DNA from: Sarcocystis neurona
Lineage: Eukaryota; Apicomplexa; Conoidasida; Eucoccidiorida; Sarcocystidae
Assembly: GCA_000727475.1 (NCBI GenBank)
Contig: KL647289.1
Span: 9,031,507-9,095,506, forward strand
Length of the DNA: 64,000 nucleotides
Reading direction: 5' to 3'
Notes under the pieces: generated by a model
Database searches by the model: none
What the model saw: the letters and a program-made list of their open reading frames with translations, nothing else
Told to the model about the DNA's origin: nothing
Position numbers and translations under genes: made by a program
In this document: positions 51,972 to 62,845 of the stretch, piece after piece
How positions within the stretch are numbered: the stretch's first letter is position 1
Layout: each line of letters opens with the position of its first letter

Positions 51972-52957
51972 GTATGTGTAGAAACAGACGTAGATCTACA
52001 TGTACGTTTACATATATCACAAGAGAGCATGACAAGTCGCTGTGTGTAGACATGCATGTCTACATGTGTCTTCTTTGCACGGCAAGCAAGCTGCTCCAAA
52101 CACACGTACGTATGCATGACGCGCGGAGCCAGGAGCTCTACATATACGTATGCATCCATAGACGTGTATATCAAGTGCCAAGTAAGCACCTCTACAAATA
52201 GAGAGATAGGCACAGAGAGAGATACAGATATAGATGTGTATGCGGGTATATACATATATATATATACATATATATATATATAGATAGATAGATAGATAGA
52301 CAGGTGCTGTGCGGAGCAAGTAGCTCTATACGGATGTAGGTGTAGGGCAAGCAGCTGAATATACATATATATATATATGCTGTACAGAGCAAGTAGCTGT
52401 ACGTGGATACAGGTGTAGAGCAAGTAGCTGAATATATGCATATATACATATATGTATGATATATACATCTGTATAGATGTGTGTGGGTCATGGATTTTGT
52501 TTTCTTCTTTTGAGAGGCCGAGAGACTACCTGTTGGTGATCGTCCTCGTGAAGCAACAACAAAGAAAAGTTCTTCTTCTTAATTTTTCGAGCGGCTTGCA
52601 CCCCTCCGTCTGGGGCAGCCGTTGATGACTGCCCCTTCCCTCGCACGTACACACACTTTTACCCAAGTCCATCACTTAGACTTTTCTGTGTCTCTCTCTG
52701 CCTCTCTTCTGCAACGGGCTGTGCGCGACAATTTCTTTTTCGACGTCACTCGGACCGAACATGACCAGCGCTCTCTCTCTTTCTCTATCGTGCAGGAGCA
52801 GAGCAGAAAATCTGCGATTTCTGCTGTTGAGCTTCTCTCTTCTTTCGCACCTTCGTGCACATGCGGAAGCCCGTTCCACGGTCCGCTGCCTTTCGCTTTG
52901 AACAGTAGCAGCTTTCTTTGGCTACTGCTTCTCTCCTCTTCCTGTTCACGTCCGCAG
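51972..52957. other. Microsatellite, then pyrimidine-rich sequence
   Basis: 52200-52460 is TA/GATA simple sequence, with a duplicated block GAGCAAGTAGCT (about 52313, 52386, 52419). From 52500 the plus strand is T/C-rich. A strong acceptor (TCTTTCTCTATCGTGCAG) ends near 52794, followed by a frame reading EQSRKSAISAVELLSSFAP; it lacks a donor and is not called separately. Confidence 0.4.
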
Positions 52958-53392
52958 TGTACAGACACCGCACAGCGTGCACACATCTCTGTGTGCTTCC
53001 CAACTTACAGACATTTCTACCAAGTGGGTCATCCCCCACTTCTACTTCTTCTCTTGCTTCCTGCTGCACCGAGGAAAGACGCGCGCGTCCGCACGCGCAT
53101 GCAGCCAACAAAACAGCGCTGTTCACCCACGTTTCTCCCTCCGTTTCTCTCTCTCTACGGCCTACTTCCACGTGGACGGGGGACTGGCAAAAAAGCGCTT
53201 TACCTTCTCCTTTTCCCTTTGCCTCTGCCCACGCGTGCGGGTACGCCGTGCGAAACGGGAAACTGCTGCGCCAGCGGGAAAAATTCAACGGCCACATATA
53301 CACCCACACGCAGAGAACCCTGCATCATCTTCTCTTTAACAAACACTACATATATTGCTACCGCCTAAACTACTGCATATGCTTGACAACGG
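52958..53392 (+). CDS. Candidate 435-nt exon in pyrimidine-rich DNA
   Basis: Acceptor CCTGTTCACGTCCGCAG and donor ACGG then GTAGGG bound a frame without stops: VYRHRTACTHLCVLPNLQTF, a Ser/Thr-rich middle, then HACGYAVRNGKLLRQREKF and TLHHLLFNKHYIYCYRLNY. The second half is fair protein; the first is affected by T/C bias. Other plus frames are open too. Confidence 0.3.
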
Positions 53393-54280
53393 GTAGGGAC
53401 GTTGGGGACCCATTCCCTCGGCATTGAGCCGTGGCTGTACGATTTGAACCCCTCGGCGCCCTGTCCCCCCGTCTTTTCTCTCTTTTTCCCCTCTCCGGCT
53501 GCATGCGTCCAGCCACATGAATGTGCAGTCCCGGTGCCCACGACAAAAGCATGTCCTTTTTTTGCGCATGCGCATGCGTTCTTTATTTCTCCCTGCAGGT
53601 GTGTCTCTCCCCTTCACTCCTCGCTATTCTGCACAAAGGCCGTCGTCTCTCCGACTTCAAAACCTGCCTCTTGCTGCCATACGTTTATTTCACTTCGTCA
53701 ACACTCGCTGTCTCTTTGTGCGGCTTCTCCTCTCCCTCTGTAGAGTCTCCAGTTGTCCACAGTAGCAGCGCTTTCTGCTGCTGTCTCTCTGCGTCCCGTT
53801 CATCTTCAGCGTTTTCTTCTTCTATATTATTTCTCTCTCTTTCTCACTCGCGTTTCATCCGTCTCTGGACGTCTGTCGTCTACCGGGCTTTCGGCCTTGC
53901 GACTCTTTCTGCTGTTGTCTCTCTGCGTCCCCCTCACCTCCAGTCATTTCTTTTTCTATACTATATTCCTACCAGGCTTTCAGTTTTGCAGCTCTTCCTG
54001 CTGCTGTCTCTCTGCGTCCGGATCGACTCTCTTTTTTCCTCCCCTATTTCTCGTCGCCAGCATTTCTCGCCTTTGTTTTCCTCCTGTGTCCTTCTGCTCT
54101 ATGTGCAAAACCTGCTGCTTCCTTCGTCGGTCTGCTTCTAGCACTGCGGCACTTGCCTCTGCCTACGGAGTCACGCGTGTCCACGCGCCTGCGCGTATGC
54201 ACCCGCGTGTTCTGTTTGCTGAGGCCCCTCGTTTCTTCGGTTCGACAGGCCTTCTTCTTTCTCCTCCTCTCCTTCGGCAG
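53393..54280 (+). other. T/C-rich stretch, probable intron or untranslated
   Basis: Plus strand strongly pyrimidine-rich with the recurring string CTGCTGTCTCTCTGCGTCC (near 53777, 53910, 54000) spaced about 90-130 bp, so part of it is an old tandem repeat. It ends in a long T/C tract and CGGCAG, the acceptor at 54280. Confidence 0.5.
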
Positions 54281-54490
54281 CGGCTCTAACTCCGGTGCTG
54301 CTCGACTCAGGCTGCTGCTGCACTGCCGCAGAGCGGCGCAGAGGGCAGCAGCCGCGCCCGCATCCCACCTTGCAAGCGATGCCCGTCTCAGGACAGCAGC
54401 AGCAGCAGCGAGGGTGCAGAAACAGCAGCAACAGCAGCAGAAGAGGAGGGCCAGCAGCCGCAGACGACGAGTCCCGGCAGACGGGCATCT
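54281..54490 (+). CDS. Gln/Ala/Arg-rich protein, penultimate exon
   Basis: After the acceptor CTCCTCCTCTCCTTCGGCAG the frame reads GSNSGAARLRLLLHCRRAAQ, RAAAAPASHLASDARLRT, ARVQKQQQQQQKRRASSR and RRVPADGHL, ending in phase 2 at donor GTATAT. The next exon begins with G, completing Leu (CTG). Basic, disordered composition. A 158-bp intron containing a TA tract separates the two. Upstream exons were not identified. Confidence 0.6.
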
Positions 54491-54648
54491 GTATATAAGT
54501 TCACCTATAAATACACATCTGCATATATATATATATACACATACATCTATAGACGTAGACAATTACAGATACACACATATATGTATATATATGTATACAC
54601 ATATAAGAGAAAATATGTAGACAAATGTCCAAGAGCGTCAGAAGTCAG

Positions 54649-54841
54649 GGGAAGGGGTGCCGTGGACAGCACCGATAAACAGCAGCACTCTGCTGAAGAA
54701 GAGGAGGCAACCAAAGAGATAACGCGACGCACAGCAGCAGCTCGTGAAGGAGGAATATTAGCAGCAGCGCGCGCCGAAAGACAAAAGCAGCAGCACCTCC
54801 AACAAGAGCAGCCGCAGCAGCAGACACAGACGGAGCAGTAG
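54649..54841 (+). CDS. Terminal exon of the same gene
   Basis: After ...AGAAGTCAG the frame continues in phase: GRGAVDSTDKQQHSAEEEE, ATKEITRRTAAAREGGIL, AAARAERQKQQHLQQEQ and a Gln/Thr end with TAG at 54839-54841. The Glu/Lys/Arg/Gln helix pattern suggests a coiled coil. The gene is convergent with the TBC gene, whose stop is only 181 bp away. No family recognised. Confidence 0.65.
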
Positions 54842-55022
54842 CAGCCGCACCGGGCCGCAAAGGCAAACAGCAGCAGCAACAGATGGCACGCAGGGCCGCA
54901 GGAGACAACAGCGGCAGCATCAGCATCGGAGCCGCAGAGCAAGACAGCGGTATTTCTGCTGCAGTGTCGCTGCTGCTGCATCGGAGTTCCTTGTCGAATC
55001 GTTTTTGCTGCTGCTACGCTTG

Positions 55023-56484
55023 CTACCTTCTCAGCGGCGGCAGAGGTACGCCCCCTACAAACTGCGCTGCTTCCTCTTCTACCGCTGCTTCATCTCTTCT
55101 TCCACTTTTACCCCACACCGCCTGTCCCGCTGCCGGTGCGTGTTCCCCTCCCGCCGCGGTTACTACTTCTGCCTGGAGTCTTTCGGTTGCTGGTCGCAGA
55201 ATTGCATGCGGTCGCCTTGCTTCCTCTGTCGCCGCTGCAGATCCTGGCATTGCCGTTGCTTCTCTCGCTTCCGGTGTTTCTCTTGCATCTCTCCGTGTCG
55301 GTGCTGCTGCTTCCCCTCTCCCCCGCTGTCCGCTTGCTGCGCCTTCTGCCGCTGTTGTTGGTGCCCTTGCCGCCGCTACTTCTGCTGCTCTTGCCGCCGC
55401 TGCTTCTGCTGCAGCTGCTGCTGCTCTCCCTGCTGCTGCCGCCGCTTCTGCTGCTGCTGCCGCATGCGCACCTGTGTGTTTCACAATGAGCCTGCTGCCC
55501 CACGACAAACCGCCGGACACGCGGTCGACCGCCTGCTGAAAGGAGGAAGAGCCCACTGCGGCAGAGGCGACAGCAGCAGCAGCAGCAGCTCCCGCAGCAA
55601 CCGCCGACGCAGCAGCTGTCGCGACAGCAGCAACGGTATTTGTTGCTGCAGTCAGCTTGCTGCTGCTCTCGTCTTCTTCCGCCCCCCCTTCGGCCCACAC
55701 GCGAGCAGAAATGCGGCCGTAGCCGCTCTCGGCAACAGTAGCCGAACAAGCAGAAGGGTAAGCACCAGCAGTACGTGCAGCCGGGGCATGAGAGGAGGCA
55801 GCAGCAACGTGACCAAAAGAAGCAGCAGCAGCGTGAGAAGACGCAGCAGCACCATGAGGAGGAGAGGCAGCAACAGCAGCAGCAGCGTGGCGATGGTAAA
55901 AAGAAGCGGCAGCGTCAGAAGGAGGCAGAGGCGGGCATGCTGCAGCAGCAGCAGGATGAGAAGCAACAGACTGAGGAAGGTAGGCAGCAGCGACAGGGTG
56001 CTGACAATCAAAATGAGCAGGGGCAACTGCAGAGGCAGCAGCAGCAGGCGACGCACGCGAGGCAACCAACGCACTGACAGAGTGAGACTCCAGAGGGTTA
56101 TGCTGCTGATGCTGATGCTTCCGCTGCTCCTGCTCATGCTCATGCTGCTTCTCCTCCTCCTGCTGTCGCAGTCTCTGCTGCTTCTCCTGCAGCCTCTGCT
56201 GCCGTTGCTGCTCTTGATAAAGCTGTTGCCCCTGGTAAAGCTGCTGCTCCTGTTGTTCCCGTTGCTGTTGTTCTCGTTGGTGTTGGTCCCGCTGCTGTTG
56301 CTCCCGCTGTTGCTGTTGCTGCTGCCGCTGTTGCTGCTGCCGCTGTTGCTGTTGCTGCTGGCGCCCGTCCCGCTTCCATAGAAGGGGATCTAGATTGTCT
56401 AGGCGGGGCGTTGTATACGGTAGCGGCATCAGCGGTTCTCCCACGGCAGCAGCAAATTTGTGTGCTTCCGCACATACTTTTCTT
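55023..56484 (-). CDS. TBC-domain protein, last exon (Gln/Ala-rich tail)
   Basis: The exon is open for 487 codons to TAG at 55023-55025. Its acceptor (AGCAGCAGCAG) leaves one base, completing the Arg codon begun in the exon at 57507. It reads RKVCAEAHKFAAAVGEPLM, PLPYTTPRLDNLDPLLWKRD, then about 80 residues of Gln/Arg (coiled-coil-like), an Ala/His/Ser-rich middle, the island QAVDRVSGGLSWGSRLIVK, a pure Ala/Glu helix-like block and a closing PTRRDARETPEAREA...FVGGVPLPPLRR. TBC proteins normally end soon after the last domain helix, so this tail is a lineage-specific extension. The QAVDRV island is itself flanked by acceptor- and donor-like sequences, so an internal intron is possible. The plus strand over 54883-55539 is open with Ala/Cys/Ser composition and is taken as a shadow. 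Confidence 0.65.
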
Positions 56485-57506
56485 CTGCTGCTGCTGTTGC
56501 TGCTGCTGCCGTAGGGGACTGCTGCTGCTTCTACGTCCTCGCTTCTGCGCCGCGCAAAAGAGGCATTTCAAAGACGCGGAGGAAAAGAGACTTGCTCACG
56601 ACGGGGGGGCACAGGCAACAGAGAGGACGCGAAAGGAAAGGAAACGATAGAGCAACGCGAGAGACAGAGACTGAGGGAGACCGGGAATTTAGTAGGAACA
56701 GAAAGGAAGAAGAGAAGGAACGCAAGACCAGACCAGTGACGAGGAAATGAAGTGAGCAGAAGAAGGAGACGAAGGAAGAGAAGAAGAAAAAATGGAGACG
56801 GGGAGACGGAGAAAATAAAGAAGAAGAGAGTGAGCGGGTGGGCAGGTGCACTGCTGCTGCAGTCTTCGGGAAGACAGATGCAGCTAGAAGCGAGGAGAGG
56901 ACGACTGCTGCTGCCACGCCCAGCAGCAGCAATTTAGGAAGAAGCGACCGAGAAGAAGAGAAATGAGAAGGGAAAGGAGAGCAGGAAGGAGACGAGACGG
57001 AGGACGAAAAAGAGGAAGGGAACGCGCAAAGAACGAGAAGGGAGGAGACGCGGATGAAGTTGACGAAGAAGCGAATGGGCAGCACACCGGGAAGGCGAAG
57101 ACAGAAAGCGCAGGCAATTCAAATAGAAGGAGGAGACAAAACAACTTGCTGTCTCGCAGCGAAACATCAAAACCACCCGGACAACAAAGTCATCTCACAT
57201 ACCTACGCCCCAACCGAGAAATATATATACATACAGAAAGAGAGAGCAACATATACATATATATATATATATGTATGTGCTGCACTTACAGAGAGACACA
57301 CAGGGAGAGGGAGAGAGAATATGTATATATAGAGAAAGAGACAGGTCAATATATATATATGGTGCACCTACAGAGAGACACAGAGGGTGAGGGAGAAAGA
57401 AAGACATACGTATGTATGTATATATATATGTATATTGGAGCTCATGAGGAAGATAGACAGAGAGAGAGAAGGAAACATATATAGGAATAAGAAGAGCTGC
57501 AGATAC
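56485..57506 (-). other. Intron of the TBC gene, purine-rich on plus
   Basis: Between the last two TBC exons. On plus, 56570-57190 is A/G-rich (so T/C-rich on the sense strand), with CTG clusters at about 56850 and 56910. 57220-57480 holds TA tracts and the GTGCACCTACAGAGAGACAC-type repeat. Frames in it are bias products. Confidence 0.6.
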
Positions 57507-57613
57507 CTGAGGGCGGTTGCGAAGTTCAGCAGGGCCTGCGGATCGAACGCGGGAAGATGCTGCAGCAGCTTCATGCAGGAAGTGAAGTCACCGGCCAGCA
57601 GCGCACTTCGTAG
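57507..57613 (-). CDS. TBC-domain exon, final domain helices
   Basis: On minus, after GTTGTTGACTTGCAG, 107 nt read LRSALLAGDFTSCMKLLQHL then PAFDPQALLNFATAL, ending in phase 2 (AG) at donor GTATCT. The L-L-x-G-D-F-x-x-x-M-x-L-L-Q motif is the closing signature of TBC Rab-GAP domains of the TBC1D13 type (there LLEGDFTVNMRLLQ). It joins in phase 0 to the exon at 60025 and by codon completion to the exon at 55023. The catalytic Arg and Gln fingers of the domain lie further N-terminal and are not in the exons seen. Confidence 0.85.
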
Positions 57614-60024
57614 CTGCAAGTCAACAACAGCAAAACACACGTCCTTCCACAGGTACGTCTGTGTGCAGCATATACATATATATATATATATATGTGTATT
57701 GAATGTCTGCGACCACATACATTAACACAGACACAAATATGCGAGAGAGAGACGGAGACAGGGAGACAAACTCAGACGCCCACCCACAGAAGTCTTCGCA
57801 AGTCGCACAACGGAGAGGCAGAGAATATATACATAGAGAGACAGCAATATATATATATGTGCTGCACCTAGGAAACGCTGGAGAGGTCCACAAAGAGAAA
57901 CACGTAGAAGTGACTTTGATGATATATGGAGCCCCAGGCAGATATAATGCGACGGCCAGATGGGGCTGAGGCACCCGCAGCCCCGCAGTGTGAAGAGAAG
58001 GGAAGGTAGGACGAAGATGCAGCTACGCTCAAGCGGGCGTGGATAGACGGGCCTGTGCGTGTGTATATGCATGCACGCACGTTTCTTCTCTTGGGGCGAC
58101 GCGACGAAGGAAAACGAACACGACAGCCTTTTCTCCCTATCGCGAAGAGGAGGATATTCTCGCCACGCCCAGCATACGCTACCCAAAACCCTGCACCACG
58201 TCTCTACATTTACACACATACATATATATATATATGTATGTATACGTGTATACATAAATAGACGTGGACACACATATATGTCCATATATACGTATATATC
58301 TAAATAAACATGGGCACATATATATATATATACGTATGTATCTAGATAGACATGGACATATATATATATATATACATATATAGCTAGGTAGACACGGACA
58401 TACATATATATATATATATTTTTAGATAGACGTGGACATATATATACACCTATGAGGGTTGGAGAGCTCGCGAAGAGGATATTCTTGCCAAGCCCAGCAT
58501 ATAATAGCGAAAACCCTGCAGTTATTTCTCGGGTTTAATACAGACGCATATATATGCGTGACATTTATTCACACTCCGCTTCTGGCACATCTATACTGCT
58601 ATACACACACACACATACACACATATATATACACGTGTATACATATATGAAGCTGATACACTAGCACATACGTATATACACATATATTTATATATATGAA
58701 GCTAGTGTTTCCGCATATATATGTATACGTAGGTTAGATTCTCGCCGACACCAGCACATGTATATACATACACGAAGATACTATTCATGCACATGTCATG
58801 AGTAGGGGCAATTACGCACGCCGTTAAGACTCTTGGGCAAATAGATATAGTCCTCTCTGCATATAAATATATATGTACATATCTGGGGAGAGAGGGAAAG
58901 GCTACTATCTTACCGAGAGACACGCATATATGGTTGTAGATATGGATATACACAGCGAGATTGATACCCTTGGGCGGATACATATACATCCATCTACTTA
59001 CATATATATGTATGATTGCGCTACTATCTTAGGTAGACACGTGCCACTGTGTAGCTCCATAGAGATGCATGCGCAGAAAGGGGCAAAGGTAGACCGAACG
59101 GTTCTCGGTGGAACGCATGCAGACAGACAGTCGCTACTTTCTTTCCCGTGGAGACGTGAAGGCAGACGTATACACATTTTGCGGTGTACGTACACCTGGC
59201 ACAGAATCCCTTCAAACGTCGACCACTTCCCGACTGCAGCAGCATCACGGGGGGGGGGAAAGGACGCCGACACACCTACTTCCATCTAAAGAACGGTCTA
59301 CAGAGACACGTGTATATCTGTTGATTTGTCCCTCAACAACACACACGCGGGTACACCGGCCCAGACAACCATCTGAAGCGATATTTACATACCCACGTCT
59401 ACAAATAACAAAACAATCTATATCTATCTATCTATATCTATCCATCTATATCTACCTATCTATATGTATCTATCTATATCTATCTATCAATATCTATCTA
59501 TCAATATCTATCTGTCTGTCTATATCTATCTCTATTTATCTATCGATCTCTATAATGTATCCACACCCATCTACATCTATCTAAAATCTATGTACATCTG
59601 TCTCCATATATCTATCTATCTATACGTACATATATATATGTATATGTATTTGTACTGTGTGTATTTTTTGTATGCAGAGAACCGTGTAAAAAAAGGCAGC
59701 AGAGATGTACTAGGGAAGAGGTCGCCGTGGGCGAGGCAGGGGGTGGTGCACCGGTGGCGAAAATCTGCAGCCACGCATCTGCACAAATCTTCTGGAAAAG
59801 AGAGAGACTGAGCGAGTGAGAGGAAGAAGCGAGAAAAGAAACGAGGAAGACGACAGGAGACCCGCTGTTAAAGAAATACAGGAGGAGAAGATGCAGGAAA
59901 CTGAAGAAGAGACCGATAAAACGGAGAGCGGAAACAAGAGAAGGGCCAGCGTTCACCCCCCCTGCACGGGTGCCTGCGTTGGGAAGGCAAGTTTTAAAAG
60001 AAAATAGCGGCAGCAGAGTCTCAC
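57614..60024 (-). other. Long intron of the TBC gene with repeats
   Basis: About 2.4 kb between two exons that join without loss of domain sequence. It holds the GTGCTGCACCTA repeat copy at 57858, TA tracts at 57670 and 58220-58460, a run of AGACATGGACATATATATA-type units (58260-58445), a paired motif CTACTATCTTA (58904, 59022), a (TATC)n tract at 59410-59640, and an A/G-rich stretch 59800-59950. A repeated GCGAAGAGGATATTCTTGCC / GCGAAGAGGAGGATATTCTC phrase (58142, 58469) marks another old duplication. Confidence 0.6.
59410..59640 (+). repeat. (TATC)n microsatellite
   Basis: Imperfect CTAT/TATC array, within the TBC-gene intron. Confidence 0.95.
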
Positions 60025-60129
60025 CCACTTCACGACGGCAACGCAGACATAATAGAGCAGCGGGAGGGGGAAGGGGTCATCAGCGAGGAATGCGTCCCAA
60101 AGGACCAGCACGTCTGGCATTTGAAACTC
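60025..60129 (-). CDS. TBC-domain exon, central
   Basis: On minus, after GTGTTGCTGCTGCTGCAG, 35 codons read EFQMPDVLVLWDAFLADD then PFPLPLLYYVCVAVVKW, ending in phase 0 at donor GTGAGA. This matches the TBC block known in TBC1D13 as EFLLPDVIRIWDSLFADD followed by a hydrophobic helix, position for position. It joins directly to LLTQ of the exon upstream (family pattern LLSQEF) and to LRSALLAGDF downstream. Function by family: stimulating GTP hydrolysis on a Rab GTPase in vesicle traffic. Confidence 0.9.
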
Positions 60130-61184
60130 CTGCAGCAGCAGCAACACAGCGAAACGGAGACGCGGAGACGTTGAGTGGCCGCCCACCGCCGCGCGGCACG
60201 TTGAGTTCTCAAAATCGGGGGCAGAAATGTTTTTTTACTGCGCTCTTCGGGAAAAAATTCAACAAACGAGCGGAGGGGACCTCCTCCTCCTCCGTCCCCT
60301 GCGCCACTGCAGGACGGGAACTGCAGCACGTCGTCGTCTTCTCTCTGGCGCTATTGCAACCAGCAAGAGAGACACACAGAGAGACCTATGTAAGCCTGAG
60401 CCTCCTCGCGGATCTAGACACGCAAAGCTGTAGGTCTGTGTCTACTCGCAGATGTGGACACACACGTGGACGTCCGTGTCTACTCACGGACCTAGACACA
60501 CACACGCAGACACACCTATGTAAGCGTGTGTCTCCTCGTCGATCTAGACACACACAGGCGTAGGTCTGTGTCTACTCGCGGATCTAGACACCAACATGTA
60601 TGCCTGTGTTTGCTCGCGGGTGACGAAGACACGTCTTCACTGGAAGACCTGATTCTGTCAATTCGCAACGTAGACAAAGGGACCGCCGAAATATTTTGTA
60701 TTGCCGCGTACACAGAGACACGCGTGTTGAGGTCTTCCACAGAAGAAACGCGACAGCCTCAAGCACCACGCCAGTGCACGAGATATGCGACGCGCCACGC
60801 AGCCACAGCAACTCGTGGGGACAGTTTTCACGTAGCCTCAAGATACGCAGAGATACACTGACACACTGCATGAGAACTACAGGAACGGATACCTTCTACA
60901 CATATGCACGTATATATGTGTCCGCGTTCACAGACATACAGAGAAATACATACATATGCATACGACCACGTACAGCGATGGACACACACGTGGCATATAT
61001 ATATATATACAGAGAGAGAGAGGAACATATATGCATGCGTGTACACGTGATATCTTGAGCAGTGTGTCTTCTTTGCCGGGCGAGACTACTGACACAGACA
61101 GCGTGTAAGAAATGAGTGAGAATGCGTAATTGCTGTTCATAAGCCGTTCCAGATTTTGTTGCATGTGACAGAACGTTGGTGTAC
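60130..61184 (-). other. Intron of the TBC gene with tandem repeat
   Basis: 60390-60625 carries about five copies of a roughly 40-bp unit containing GTGTCTACTCGCGGATCTAG. The rest is mixed, with a TA/GA tract at 60988-61020. No other exon was seen; the domain is continuous without one. Confidence 0.6.
60390..60625 (+). repeat. About 40-bp tandem repeat
   Basis: Imperfect units containing CTGTGTCTACTCGCGGATCT and AGACACACAC, five copies or so, alternating with CTCCTCG variants. Confidence 0.85.
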
Positions 61185-61271
61185 CTGCGTTAGCAAAAGC
61201 AGCAGCCAGCGGAGGGAGTAGAACTGCGGGTCAACGCCGGTACGCTTCAAGTGCAGCCACACCCGCTTGTC
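61185..61271 (-). CDS. TBC-domain exon, most upstream one found
   Basis: On minus, after CTGCACTCTGCAG, 29 codons read DKRVWLHLKRTGVDPQ then FYSLRWLLLLLTQ, ending in phase 0 at donor GTACAC. The pattern L-x-x-x-x-(I/V)-x-P-Q-(F/Y)-(F/Y)-x-x-R-W-(L)-x-L-L-L is diagnostic for the TBC domain (in TBC1D13, NIKPQFFAFRWLTLLLSQ). Earlier exons carrying the Rab-binding entry, the Arg finger and the Gln finger should lie at higher coordinates. I searched 61272-64000 on minus by eye and found no convincing candidate. Confidence 0.88.
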
Positions 61272-61399
61272 CTGCAGAGTGCAGCAACAGAGCAGCACGT
61301 CGTGGCAACAACAGCAGCAGCAGCACACACACCTCTGTATAACTCCACGACTATTCACCTGTACACACATACATGTGCTAATAAGCTTCCACATAGAGA

Positions 61400-61402
61400 C
61401 AT

Positions 61403-61445
<43 letters not shown>
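61400..61445. repeat. (CA)n microsatellite
   Basis: About 20 CA dinucleotides in the TBC-gene 5' intron. Confidence 0.97.
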
Positions 61446-61446
<1 letters not shown>

Positions 61447-61974
61447 ACAACGTCCGCAGTGGTCGGTCTACAATACTGCGCAGCAGAAACTTGCAAGTGT
61501 CTACACGCGCTGCTTTCCGTGTCGTACATATCTGCAGAGGTATGAGCAGCAGACACACATAAGCAGCAAGAAAGCGTACATCCATATCTATATATGTGTA
61601 TACGCGTGTGTCTACACAGTACACAGGACACGTAATACTGTCTCGACCCCGCTGTATACCCCTCTGGCGATAGGACAGGGTGGACGTCAGCACGTAGATA
61701 ATTCTGTGGTGCTTTCACCGTGGGCCTCAACGAAGGGCGGCTCTTACGTGTCTCAACACAGCAGGAGGAGAGTCCGCTTTACGTTTGCACACGAACGAAA
61801 ATAGCAGCATTGCTGATGGCGACACAGCAACAGAGACTACAACGCGCATGTTTGTATATGCCAGTTGCGGCCCTGCGCTATCATACGAAACCTCTGCGTG
61901 GTAATAGACGGTGCAGCAGATGCAAACCTGTGCTGCACAGACACCCCACTGAAACTGCGCATGCACCTCTCTCA

Positions 61975-62410
61975 CGGGGTCTACACGCACCCCACATACA
62001 CGGTGTACAGACACCTTACACACGCTTCACGTACACCCCACACACCCGAGATTCGCTGTACATACACCCCACACATGCTACACACACACCCACATACGCT
62101 GTACAAACACTCCATATACGCTGTGCACACACCCCACATACGCCGTACATACACCCGACACGCGCTGTACTTTCACGCCACATATGCTGTACATACACCC
62201 CACACGCGCTATACAAACACCCCGCATACGCTGTTGCTACAGTCCGCGAACGCTGTAAACATACTCCCGACGCTGCACATACAACCACACGCCGCGTACA
62301 TACACCCCACACGGGCGCGGTACACACACACACCACACAAACGGTGCACATCCGCCTCACGGACATTGCAGATACACTTCGTATGCGGTGTACGTACACC
62401 TCGCACACGC
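61975..62410 (+). repeat. About 21-bp minisatellite, TGTACATACACCCCACATAC type
   Basis: Some 18-20 imperfect units. The unit resembles the array at 40320-40525 (TGTACA-G/T-ACACC-G/C-CATACACG). Frames through it read Thr/His/Pro/Tyr-rich on plus and Cys/Val/Arg-rich on minus and are not called. Confidence 0.88.
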
Positions 62411-62800
62411 AGGATCAATGCCCCCCACGCGACGTGTCTCAACGTCATCAACGCGTGCCTTTCCAGTGCGCTGCGCACACACTTCAACTTTCGTAGTCCT
62501 CAGAGCAGTCCGTGCCTCTCGATAAGATCAACAAGCAGCCATCTCTGGCAGTACACGTATACAAACGTGTGGATATATATATATATACCTCTCCACTAAT
62601 ATATATATATATATGCCGTCCCCCGCAGGACTCTTCTTCGTCACTCGCCCGCATCGCTACACTATATACATAGATGTGTATATGCATATACGGATACGTA
62701 TATATGTATACGTACACATGTTCATGGATAAGTATAAACGTATATGCATACATATACATACATATCTATGCATACAAATATACACGAATACACATATATA

Positions 62801-62845
62801 TATATATATATATATGAAATGATGTTTGCCGGCCTGAGTGAAGAA
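62801..62845 (+). repeat. Left arm of an imperfect inverted repeat
   Basis: A TA tract followed by GAAATGATGTTTGCC and GGCCTGAGTGAAGAA. It is the reverse complement, with about four mismatches, of 63196-63240. Confidence 0.85.

Noticed and set aside
53430..53480. GGTTCAAATC-like string on minus, suggestive of a tRNA T-arm
   Set aside because: No acceptor stem, D-arm or anticodon arm can be paired around it.
54883..55539. 218-codon plus frame from ATG 54883
   Set aside because: It lies antisense to the last TBC-gene exon, whose reading is better supported by splice phase and charged composition; the plus frame is Ala/Ser/Cys-rich.
62016..62599. Frames through the 21-bp minisatellite at 62 kb
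   Set aside because: Period is a multiple of three, so frames stay open by construction; no flanking exon signals.
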